A DNA stretch of 13,912 nt, taken from positions 1 to 13,912 of the forward strand of contig CALPIW020000015.1 of NCBI GenBank assembly GCA_943323725.2, written 5' to 3'. Below, piece by piece: positions 1-6,415 of the stretch. The position numbers and the translations under genes were made by a program. Origin of the DNA: Polynucleobacter meluiroseus. GTDB lineage: Bacteria; Verrucomicrobiota; Verrucomicrobiia; Opitutales; UBA953. Under the pieces are notes generated by a model, which did no database searches, was not told the DNA's origin, and was given only the letters and a program-made list of their open reading frames with translations. Numbering within the stretch: position 1 is the stretch's first letter; each line of letters begins with the position of its first letter.

Positions 1-219
1 AAGGTCGAAGGCGTGTCCGTGAAGATCCTCGCGCCCGAGACCATCGGGGCGATCCTGCTCGGCGGCGTGGCGTCGGAAGAGCCGCTCGCGCGCCTGCGCT
101 TCTACCCGGATGGCACGTGCGACCGCGTGCGCCTGGACATCCGCCGCAACGAGGAACGCCGCCTCGTGCCCATCGACCCCCTCACCTGCGCGCCCTTGCC
201 GGCCATCGACGCCAAATGA
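1..219 (+). CDS. GspH-like minor pseudopilin, C-terminal part (5' end outside window)
   Basis: The reading frame is open from base 1 and stops with TGA at 217-219, so only the last 72 residues are present and the N-terminal prepilin signal cannot be checked. A segment near the middle (RFYPDGTCDRVRLDI) resembles the C-terminal beta-strand of GspH/FimT-type pseudopilins, where F-x-P-D-G-T is typical. GspH would sit in the short periplasmic pseudopilus of the T2SS. The strongest support is context: the stop overlaps the start of a gspI-like gene by ATGA, followed by J, K, L and M in standard order. The GTG codons inside this stretch are not the real start. GspG is less likely because the order would then lack H, but this cannot be excluded from the fragment. 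Confidence 0.75.
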   Translation, partial: KVEGVSVKILAPETIGAILLGGVASEEPLARLRFYPDGTCDRVRLDIRRNEERRLVPIDPLTCAPLPAIDAK

Positions 220-872
220 GACGCCGCGGCTTCACCCTCATCGAAGTGCTCATGAGCCTCGCGATCTTCGCGCTGGCCGCCGTGAGCCTGGGCGCCGCGT
301 ATTCGAACGTCCTCATGAGCCGCCTCGCGCTCAAGCAGGACGAACAACGGCTCGACGACCAGGCCCGCTGCCGCGCGGCGCTGCTCGAGACCCCGGGCTT
401 CGACGACGTCGAGACCGGCGGCGAGATCCACCTGCCGGGCGGGCGCACCGCGACCTGGCAGGGCAAGATCGAAGCGACCTCCGTGAGCGACCTCTTCGCC
501 GTGCAGCTGACGGCCGAGATCGAACCGCCGGACGGCGGCGAAGCCGAAGAATTCACCGAGACGCGCATGCTCCTGCGCCCCACGTGGTCGATCCCCGCGG
601 ACCGTCAGAAGATCCGCGACGAAGCCCGGCAACGGCTCGAGCAGGAGCGCGGCTACAAGGAAGCCGACGGCAACTCCGCGTTCATCAGCGCGCCCACGCG
701 CGGCAAGAAACTCGTCCCCTCCAACCCCGGCGCCAAGGGGGCGGCCGCGCGGCCACCGGCTTCGACCGCGCCCGGCGGCAAGAACAACGGCGGCAAGGGC
801 GGCGCGCCCGGCAAAGGCGCCCCGCCTTCCCGGGCGCCAGCCCCGGCGGCCGCGCCGCGTCCCGCCCAATGA
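216..872 (+). CDS. gspI: T2SS minor pseudopilin GspI-like, with a long Pro/Gly/Ala-rich tail
   Basis: This 218-aa protein is a minor pseudopilin of the pseudopilus tip complex, processed by prepilin peptidase in the inner membrane. The N-terminus MRRRGFTLIEVLMSLAIFAL is a textbook class III signal: basic leader, cleavage after Gly5, mature Phe1 and Glu5, then a hydrophobic helix to about residue 29. The ATG at 216 is chosen because it gives exactly this signal; the frame stays open upstream but would destroy it. The GspI-like domain seems to end near residue 124 (RMLLRPTW). Residues 125-218 form a charged segment and then a Gly/Lys/Pro/Ala-rich tail, whereas family members are usually about 120-130 aa. 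The start overlaps the upstream stop, and the stop overlaps gspJ. Confidence 0.88.
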   Translation: MRRRGFTLIEVLMSLAIFALAAVSLGAAYSNVLMSRLALKQDEQRLDDQARCRAALLETPGFDDVETGGEIHLPGGRTATWQGKIEATSVSDLFAVQLTAEIEPPDGGEAEEFTETRMLLRPTWSIPADRQKIRDEARQRLEQERGYKEADGNSAFISAPTRGKKLVPSNPGAKGAAARPPASTAPGGKNNGGKGGAPGKGAPPSRAPAPAAAPRPAQ

Positions 873-1513
873 GCCGCGCCCGACTCCATCGCGGCTTCTC
901 GCTGCTCGAGATGCTCGTCTCGCTCGCCTTGCTCGGGATCCTGATGGTCACGCTCAACACCTTCCTGTTCTCGATGAGCGAACTGTGGGGCGGCGGGCGC
1001 GACCAGCGGCTCTTCGACCAGCACTCGCGGGCGGCGACCGCGCTCGTGCGCCGGGCCTTCGCGGAAGCGACGCTCGGACCAGGCGCCTCGGGCGTCGGGC
1101 TCAAGGACGTGGACAACGGCGCCGGCACGACCGAGCCGCGCCTCGGCTTCCTGCTGCCGGACGCCGGCCGCCTGGCCGACTGGCCGGAAGCGCCGCTGCC
1201 CGACGTGGACTTCACGATGTTCGTCGAGGAAGGCCGCGGGCTCGTCTTCCAATGGCAGTCGCGCCTCGAGCTCGAGCGCGACATCACCGACCGGCATGAG
1301 ACCGTGATCAGCCCCTTCGTGACCGGCCTGAAGTTCGAATACTACGACCCCGAGCTCAAGGAGTGGACCATCGAGGATGAGCCCGTGCAGGAGGCCGCGA
1401 GCACCGCCTGGCGGAAACCCGCGCGCGTGCACCTCGTCTTCGAACGCGGTTCGCTCAAGACCACCAAGGTCCTCGACCTCCCCATCAAGCGCTCCGGCGC
1501 CACCGCCCCATGA
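869..1513 (+). CDS. gspJ: T2SS minor pseudopilin GspJ-like
   Basis: This 214-aa minor pseudopilin is expected to join GspI and GspK at the tip of the T2SS pseudopilus. The N-terminus MSRARLHRGFSLLEMLVSLA carries a prepilin signal with cleavage after Gly9, mature Phe1 and Glu5, followed by a hydrophobic helix to about residue 36. The rest looks like a GspJ beta-rich domain, with an aromatic, charged segment (LKFEYYDPELKEW) near residues 152-164 of the kind seen in GspJ C-terminal halves. The length matches the family (about 190-230 aa). The start at 869 overlaps the gspI stop by ATGA, so translational coupling is likely. Assignment rests on the signal, size and position between I and K. Confidence 0.88.
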   Translation: MSRARLHRGFSLLEMLVSLALLGILMVTLNTFLFSMSELWGGGRDQRLFDQHSRAATALVRRAFAEATLGPGASGVGLKDVDNGAGTTEPRLGFLLPDAGRLADWPEAPLPDVDFTMFVEEGRGLVFQWQSRLELERDITDRHETVISPFVTGLKFEYYDPELKEWTIEDEPVQEAASTAWRKPARVHLVFERGSLKTTKVLDLPIKRSGATAP

Positions 1514-2754
1514 AGCGTCGTCGCGGCTCCGTCATCATCGTCGTCCTCGTGCTCATCACGCTGGCCTCGCTGCTGCTGGCGCGGTTCATGGAGGACAACT
1601 CGCTCGAACTCTCCATCGCCACGCACGAAGCGGACCGCCGGCGCCTGCGGGCCGACGCGCAGAGCGAGCTCGAGCTGGCCTTGGCCGTCATCGCCGAGAT
1701 CCGTTCGATCGACCTGAACAAGGTGCACGCCCCGACCCAGGGCTTCGACGACCCGCACACCTACGCCGGCTTCCCGCCGCGCGACGGCCTGACGGTGCAG
1801 TTCGATTACGAGGACGAGTCGGCCAAGCTGCCGCTGAGCGTGCTCACCAAGAACGACCTCATCCAGCTCCTGTATTCCCTCGGCATGGAGCAGCGCGACG
1901 CCGAGCGCGTCGCGGACGCCATCGTCGCCTGGCAGAGCAAGTCCTACGAGTCGCTGGAAGAAGAAGCCTCGGACGCCGCTTACCAGCGCGCCACGCTGTC
2001 CTTCCGTCCGGCGCGACGACCGATCCGCAGCTTCGAGGAGTTCCGCAACATCGGCGTCGCCAAGGAACTCTTCTTCGACGAACGCGGCCGGGCCACGCCG
2101 GTCTTCCAGGCCTTCAAGGCGTGCGTGAGCCTCTACACCTTCCCGCAGGCCAACATCAACACCGCCTCGGACGCCGTCCTCCTCTCGCAGGGGCTGGACG
2201 AGAACCAGCTGGCGCTGATCCGCGAGCGGCAGGCCGAGATCGGCCGACGCATCGTGGGCACCCCGCCCTACTTCCGCGTGACCAGCGAAGTCCGCCAGCT
2301 CATCGGCGGCGGGGCGAACCTCGCCAAGTTCGACGACGAGATCATCCTCATGTGGGTGCGCGTGACCGTGAAGGAAGGCCTCGCCAAGTGCCGGGTCAGC
2401 GCCCTGGTCGCCATCCGCGAGGACGTCGCCTACCCCAGCGCGGCGGCCAACCCCGACACCAATCCGGACATCGGCCTCACCGGCCGGGCCCCCACGACGA
2501 CGACCCCACGAACGACGGGAACCTCGACAGCCGCCCCGCGGTCCACTACGAGAACACCCACCCCTTACCTCACCCCCGGCATCGAACCGCCCGCCAACCT
2601 GGGCAAGTCGACCATGAGCGGCCGGATCGCCAGCAACACGATCGCCTACCCCTTCCAGGTCCTCGCCTGGGAGGAAGACAACGGAGCTCCGCCCGAGCCG
2701 AAGCCCCCCGCCGAAGATTCTGAAACCGCGGCCCCGCCGCCCCCCACCAAATGA
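1510..2754 (+). CDS. gspK: T2SS minor pseudopilin GspK-like (with a suspicious frame-shifted stretch)
   Basis: This 414-aa protein is the large minor pseudopilin that caps the pseudopilus. The N-terminus MKRRRGSVIIVVLVLITLAS has Gly6 before the hydrophobic helix and lacks the usual Glu5 (mature position 5 is Val), which is characteristic of GspK. A motif ESAKLPLS (103-110) and a helix-hairpin-like NINTAS (215-220) are typical of GspK's central helical/SAM-like region. Beyond about residue 305 the protein has a disordered Thr/Pro-rich linker (327-358) and a Pro-rich C-terminus. Bases about 2489-2566 use A-ending codons unlike the rest of the gene, while the frame one base earlier is almost purely GC-ending (see findings). 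The gene overlaps gspJ and gspL by ATGA. Confidence 0.88.
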   Translation: MKRRRGSVIIVVLVLITLASLLLARFMEDNSLELSIATHEADRRRLRADAQSELELALAVIAEIRSIDLNKVHAPTQGFDDPHTYAGFPPRDGLTVQFDYEDESAKLPLSVLTKNDLIQLLYSLGMEQRDAERVADAIVAWQSKSYESLEEEASDAAYQRATLSFRPARRPIRSFEEFRNIGVAKELFFDERGRATPVFQAFKACVSLYTFPQANINTASDAVLLSQGLDENQLALIRERQAEIGRRIVGTPPYFRVTSEVRQLIGGGANLAKFDDEIILMWVRVTVKEGLAKCRVSALVAIREDVAYPSAAANPDTNPDIGLTGRAPTTTTPRTTGTSTAAPRSTTRTPTPYLTPGIEPPANLGKSTMSGRIASNTIAYPFQVLAWEEDNGAPPEPKPPAEDSETAAPPPPTK

Positions 2755-3920
2755 CCACCCCCCTCAAGCGCATGTTCCAAGGCGCCCAGACCCAGGAAGC
2801 CGCCATGCTGCCCGGTAACCGTTTCTTCGTCCGCCGCCTAGCGGTCGAAGGCGAAGACGTCCCCGGCCAGGTGAACCTCGCGCTCGAGGCCGTCTCCCCT
2901 TTCCCGCTCGAGCAGATGCTCGTCGGGTTCGTGACCTCGACGGACGGCAAGCAGGTGCTCGCCTACGCCGCGCATCGCCGCCGCTTCACCGCGGAGGAAA
3001 GCTTCGCCTGGCCGGAAGACTGCCAGGTCGTCCCGGAATTCCTCGCGCTCTGCGGACACCGCGCCGCCGCCGACGGCGTGATCGTGCATCGCGGCGAAGA
3101 ACGCCTGACCGCGCTGGCCTGGAAGGCCGGCGAAGAGCTGCCCGCCGCGATCGCCGTGGCCGAGCTCGCCGACGCGGATGAAGCCGGCCTGGCCAAGGAG
3201 GCCGCCGCCCGCGCCGGACTCCCGGCCGACGTCGCCGTCGAGACCGTCGAAGGCGCCCTCGCCGGTTCGCTCGTCGAAGGCGCCCTCGTGCTGAAGCGCG
3301 AAGGCAACGGCACCTTCACCATCCCGAAGAAGGGCTTGGACGACTCCGACATCCGCGACACCGACTTCCTCGCCGAGCGCCGGAAGAAGGAACGCCTGAA
3401 CCTGATCCTCTGGAACGCCGCCCGCCTCGGCGCCGCGGTGCTCGTCGTCTCGCTCCTGCTCGACATCGGCGCCTTCGTCATCGGCATGCGCTCCGGCACC
3501 CTGGAGGCCGCCAACGAAGCCCGTCGCCCGCTCGTCGAAGACATCGTGGAATCGCAGAAGATCACGGACCGCATCCTCGAGCTCGGCGTCAAGCGCCTGC
3601 TTCCGATCGAGATGCTCGCGCTCGTGAACGAGAAGCGCCCCGCCACCGTCGAGTTCACCAACGTGCACTGCGAGCTCAAGAAGCCCAAGGACAGCGTCCT
3701 GACCAAGCCCATCATGACCGTCGACGCCCGCACCCCGAACGCCGGCGACATCTCGGACTTCCTCAAGGCCGTGCAGTCGCTGCCGGAAGTCGAGTCCGTG
3801 ACGAACAGCGAACCGCGCGTGCGCGACACCTCGACGACCTTCCGCCTCGAGATCACCTTCCGTCAGGCCGCCCTCCTCAAGACGGCCGAAGCACCCCCCG
3901 CAGCCCCCCAAGCCCAATGA
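2751..3920 (+). CDS. gspL: T2SS inner-membrane platform protein GspL-like (PilM/PilN-type architecture)
   Basis: This 389-aa bitopic membrane protein is predicted to link the cytoplasmic ATPase GspE to the periplasmic parts. Residues 1-215 are cytoplasmic, with a PilM/GspL-like feel (SPFPLEQMLVGFV at 49-61), but I see no clear actin-type nucleotide-binding motifs. A single membrane helix lies at about 218-245, preceded by the positive cluster ERRKKER. A short helical stretch (250-295) and a ferredoxin-like periplasmic domain (about 296-372) follow. The C-terminus is Ala/Pro-rich. This order (cytoplasmic domain, helix, coil, ferredoxin-like fold) is that of GspL. Sequence similarity alone would be weak; position between gspK and gspM makes the call firm. 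ATGA overlaps exist at both ends. Confidence 0.8.
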   Translation: MTTPLKRMFQGAQTQEAAMLPGNRFFVRRLAVEGEDVPGQVNLALEAVSPFPLEQMLVGFVTSTDGKQVLAYAAHRRRFTAEESFAWPEDCQVVPEFLALCGHRAAADGVIVHRGEERLTALAWKAGEELPAAIAVAELADADEAGLAKEAAARAGLPADVAVETVEGALAGSLVEGALVLKREGNGTFTIPKKGLDDSDIRDTDFLAERRKKERLNLILWNAARLGAAVLVVSLLLDIGAFVIGMRSGTLEAANEARRPLVEDIVESQKITDRILELGVKRLLPIEMLALVNEKRPATVEFTNVHCELKKPKDSVLTKPIMTVDARTPNAGDISDFLKAVQSLPEVESVTNSEPRVRDTSTTFRLEITFRQAALLKTAEAPPAAPQAQ

Positions 3921-4489
3921 AACATTTCTTCTTCAGCCTGAAACCCCGCGAACGCTTCATGGCGCTCGCCGCCCTGCTCGTCGCCGCGACCCTGTGGTCG
4001 ACCGGCGCTTGGGCGCGCGTGCAAGGCGGCTGGGACGCCTGGCGCCTCCTCGAAGAGGACGCCCTCGCGCAGAAGGTCACGCTCGCCAAGGAGCGCGAGG
4101 TCCGCAACGCGACCGCGCTCGCCGTGCAGGGACTCGACTCCGGCCATGGCTACGATCCGGCCAAGCTCGTCGCCGAAACCGTCAACGCCACCCGCGAAGC
4201 CGGCCTGAGCGCGAACACCGACGCCCCCAAGACGACCAAGTCGGGCAAGTTCGCCGTGCACTCGCTGCAGTTCAGCTGCCGCAAGGCGGACATCGGCAGC
4301 ATCCTCCGTTTCTACGACAGCGTGAAGGCGCGCGCGCCTTACCTCGCGATCGGCGACATGGTCATGACCACCGAACGCGGCAGCAACGGGACCGTGACTT
4401 TCAAGGCGACCCTGACCGCGCTCGAACTCATCGGCCAGATCCCCAGCGGGGTGAAGGCGGAGGGAGCGGAGCCGGAGGCGGGGAAGTAA
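3917..4489 (+). CDS. gspM: T2SS inner-membrane protein GspM-like
   Basis: This 190-aa protein has a short cytoplasmic N-terminus containing LKPRERFMALAALL, close to the 'L-x-P-R-E-R' start common in GspM, and one membrane helix at about residues 12-32. A helical segment (33-75) and a ferredoxin-like domain (about 95-178) would lie in the periplasm. GspM dimerises with GspL and helps assemble the platform. It is the last gene of the plus-strand operon, since no further frame continues past the TAA at 4487-4489. Its final residues (KAEGAEPEAGK) are encoded by GC-rich repetitive DNA similar to the repeats that follow. No intrinsic terminator with a T-run is seen downstream; the large palindrome at 4717-4944 might serve. 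Confidence 0.8.
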   Translation: MKHFFFSLKPRERFMALAALLVAATLWSTGAWARVQGGWDAWRLLEEDALAQKVTLAKEREVRNATALAVQGLDSGHGYDPAKLVAETVNATREAGLSANTDAPKTTKSGKFAVHSLQFSCRKADIGSILRFYDSVKARAPYLAIGDMVMTTERGSNGTVTFKATLTALELIGQIPSGVKAEGAEPEAGK

Positions 4490-4506
4490 GCGGCGGCGCG
4501 GCCGGC

Positions 4507-4655
4507 GAGGGGGCAAGCTGGCACGGTGACACGGGGACAAGGGGGTGATGCAGTGCAAAGGTGCAACTGCGGCGGAGCCGCGTGCAAAAGTGCAAAGGTG
4601 GGCGCGGCGGAGCCGCGAGGGGGCACGTGGGCACGGTGACATGGGGACACGAGGG
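4507..4655 (+). repeat. Pair of direct repeats with GC-rich spacer modules
   Basis: Units 4507-4540 and 4617-4650 agree at 29 of 34 bases (both start GAGGGGGCA and contain CACGGTGACA). The spacer repeats shorter words: TGCAAAGGTG-like words around 4553, 4583 and 4590, and GCGGCGGAGCCGCG at two places. A shortened form of the unit opens the second repeat copy at 13787. There is no credible gene. Minus-strand translations give Pro/Cys/Val-rich peptides that reflect the repeat. Confidence 0.8.
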
Positions 4656-4780
4656 CGAAGCCGCGAGAGGCCCGGAGGCTCAGAGGCTTGGTTGACCAGA
4701 GAGCACCAGGCTCAAGGGGGAACCGGAGACCGGATGATTGGCTGGGGAATTAAATTCCGGGTGACGGGTGTCAGCCCCGG
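4617..4780 (+). repeat. Dispersed repeat, copy A
   Basis: This segment recurs at 13787-13912. The best part, 4721-4780 against 13853-13912, is identical at 57 of 60 bases with no gap. The part before it (4674-4720) aligns with one ~10-base deletion and a few changes, sharing GTTGACCAGAGAG. Both copies start just after a stop codon (gspM here, the small exported protein there). No transposase or open frame is associated. Confidence 0.9.
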
Positions 4781-4944
4781 GTGACGGCAACTCGGGTATC
4801 GGCTTCTCGGCCATCGGCCACGGGAGCCTGAAGCCGGCGGCCGAAGGCTGAATGGCTGATTCCCGAGGGGCTGAGGCCCGGGTGGCCGTCACCTGTCACC
4901 CGAAAGAATATGTCCGCAGCCAGCTATCCGGTCTCCGGTTTCCG
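4717..4944. repeat. Large imperfect palindrome (inverted repeat, ~100-bp arms)
   Basis: The left arm (4717-4819) matches the reverse complement of the right arm (4839-4944) along its whole length with small gaps, leaving a centre of about 19 bases (4820-4838). Best-matched blocks are 4721-4735 with 4928-4942 (AACCGGAGACCGGAT), 4758-4770 with 4890-4903, and 4811-4819 with 4839-4847. The left arm lies inside dispersed repeat copy A. Transcribed, it could fold into a long hairpin. It lies between convergent operons, so a role in ending transcription is possible but not shown. Confidence 0.85.
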
Positions 4945-4962
4945 TGTACGCGTGGGTCTTAA

Positions 4963-5174
4963 GGTAGGGCGTGGTTCTCCGAACCCGCCGTTAGATCGAA
5001 CGAGATTCGCTGTCAGCCGGCGAACGGACGGCTCGGAGAGCCGTCCCTACCTAAGGCATTCGGAGGTAGGGGCGCGACGGTGTCGCGTCCGGAGGGTCGA
5101 AGGGTCGAGGCGGACGCGTCGCCGACGCGTCCCTACCCTCGAGACAGCGGATACGATGTCATCGCATCCCTACC
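4963..5174. repeat. Cluster of five short hairpins of one design
   Basis: Five stem-loops with about 9-bp stems and 3-base loops lie at 4968-4989 (one bulged base), 5026-5046 (perfect), 5070-5090 (one G-U pair), 5112-5132 (perfect) and 5149-5169 (one mismatch). Three are followed directly by CTACC (5047, 5133, 5170), and the first and third are preceded by GGTAGG (4963, 5065). The elements therefore share an outer GGTAGGG...CCCTACC frame with a variable stem, in both orientations. The last ends one base before the gspF stop codon. Stem sequences differ while pairing is kept, which suggests selection on structure. Confidence 0.85.
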
Positions 5175-5175
5175 T

Positions 5176-6408
5176 TTAGAACCGGAAACTGGAACTGACT
5201 TCGAAGACGGCGGCGACGATCGCGAAGGCGATGAAGGCGACGAACGAGAAGGCGGCGACGAGCACCGAAGCGGAGATCGTCTGCGAGATCGTGCCGAGCC
5301 AGCGGTCGAGCTCGGCGCGGTAGGAGCGGGAGATGTCGCGGAGGCCGGGCGCCAGGTTGCCGGTCTGTTCGGCGACGGCGACGCGATCGAGGAGCAGGCG
5401 CGGGAAGTAACCCGTGCGGGCGAGGGCTTTCGAGAGGCTGTCGCCTTCGAGCACGCGGTCGGTCGCTTCGCGCAGCTGCTGGCGGAGCGCGCGGTTGGGG
5501 GCGGTCTTCTCGGCGAGGCGGAGGGCTTCGGCGGTCGTGATGCCGTTCTCGAGGAGCACCGCGAGCGTATGACAGAAGTTGAGCACCGACACGCGCATCA
5601 CGAACGAGCCCGCGAGCGGGACCTTGAGGAGCAGGCCGTCGGAGGCCAGCTTGCCTTCCTCCGTCTTGCGCCAGCGGGCGATGCCGATGACCGCGAGCAC
5701 GGCGACCACGAGGAAGATCGGGCCCACCACGACGAAGACGTCGGCGAAGGTCATCAGCAGCTTCGTGGAGAGCGGCAGCTTGCCGCCGAGGGAGGTGAGG
5801 AGCGTCTGCAGGCGGGGCAGCAGGAAGAGCACGAAGAAGATCACCACGCCGACGGCGACCACGCAGATGAAGAGCGGGTAGGCCATCGCGCTGATCAGCT
5901 TGCGCTTGAATTCCTTCTGTTCCGTGAAGTGGGTGATCAGGCGCTCGAGGACGTCGCGGATGTTGCCCGTCGCTTCGCCGGCGGCGATGAGGTTGAGCGT
6001 CTGGCCGTCGAAGACCTGCGGGTAGGCGCCCATCGCGGCGGACAGGCTCTGGCCTTCGCCGAGCTTGGACCAGATCCCGGCGCAGAGGGCGCGCAGGCGG
6101 GATTTCTGCAGACGGAGGGCGAGGAGGCGGAGCGCTTCGCCGGCGGACATCCCGGAGCGGACCAGGTCGGCCATCGACTCCAGGAAAGGCAGGCACTCCG
6201 CTTCGGTCGGCAGCAGGTCCTTGTCCGCGGGGCCGCCTTCGCGGGCGGACTCCTTGGCGCGGACGGCGGCGCCGGACTCCTCGACCTTGACCGGCTTGAG
6301 ACCGCGGGCCTGGAGCTTGCGGAGCGCGTCGCGACGCGCGGGGGCCTCGATGGTGCCTTCGGTCACGGCGCCGGCGGCGTCGCGCGCGGTGTAATTGAAG
6401 ACGGCCAT
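5176..6408 (-). CDS. gspF: T2SS inner-membrane platform protein GspF
   Basis: This 410-aa polytopic protein is the core of the T2SS assembly platform, around which GspE is thought to drive pseudopilus assembly. It begins MAVFNYTARDAAGAVTEGTI, the standard GspF/PilC N-terminus. Two repeated GspF domains follow (about 73-200 and 273-400); the first holds IAAGEATGNI (141-150) and the second VAVAEQTGNL (343-352). Membrane helices lie at about 173-198, 219-244 and 376-402, the usual three. Length matches the family. The start lies 7 bases after the gspE stop, so it belongs to the gspDEF operon and is its last gene. Its 3' end abuts the hairpin cluster. Confidence 0.96.
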   Translation of the reverse strand: MAVFNYTARDAAGAVTEGTIEAPARRDALRKLQARGLKPVKVEESGAAVRAKESAREGGPADKDLLPTEAECLPFLESMADLVRSGMSAGEALRLLALRLQKSRLRALCAGIWSKLGEGQSLSAAMGAYPQVFDGQTLNLIAAGEATGNIRDVLERLITHFTEQKEFKRKLISAMAYPLFICVVAVGVVIFFVLFLLPRLQTLLTSLGGKLPLSTKLLMTFADVFVVVGPIFLVVAVLAVIGIARWRKTEEGKLASDGLLLKVPLAGSFVMRVSVLNFCHTLAVLLENGITTAEALRLAEKTAPNRALRQQLREATDRVLEGDSLSKALARTGYFPRLLLDRVAVAEQTGNLAPGLRDISRSYRAELDRWLGTISQTISASVLVAAFSFVAFIAFAIVAAVFEVSSSFRF

Positions 6409-6415
6409 CGCGGCG

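Noticed and set aside
4339..4650. Minus-strand Pro/Cys/His-rich open frames around the gspM end and repeats
   Set aside because: The translations merely mirror the repeated words; there is no start context, domain or codon signature.
4963..5174. CRISPR array
   Set aside because: The repeated units are palindromic hairpins with differing sequences and irregular spacing; there are no identical repeats or regular spacers, and no cas genes.
4910..5179. Plus-strand open frame of 89 codons through the hairpin cluster
   Set aside because: It reads through five inverted repeats and shows no GC3 codon bias.
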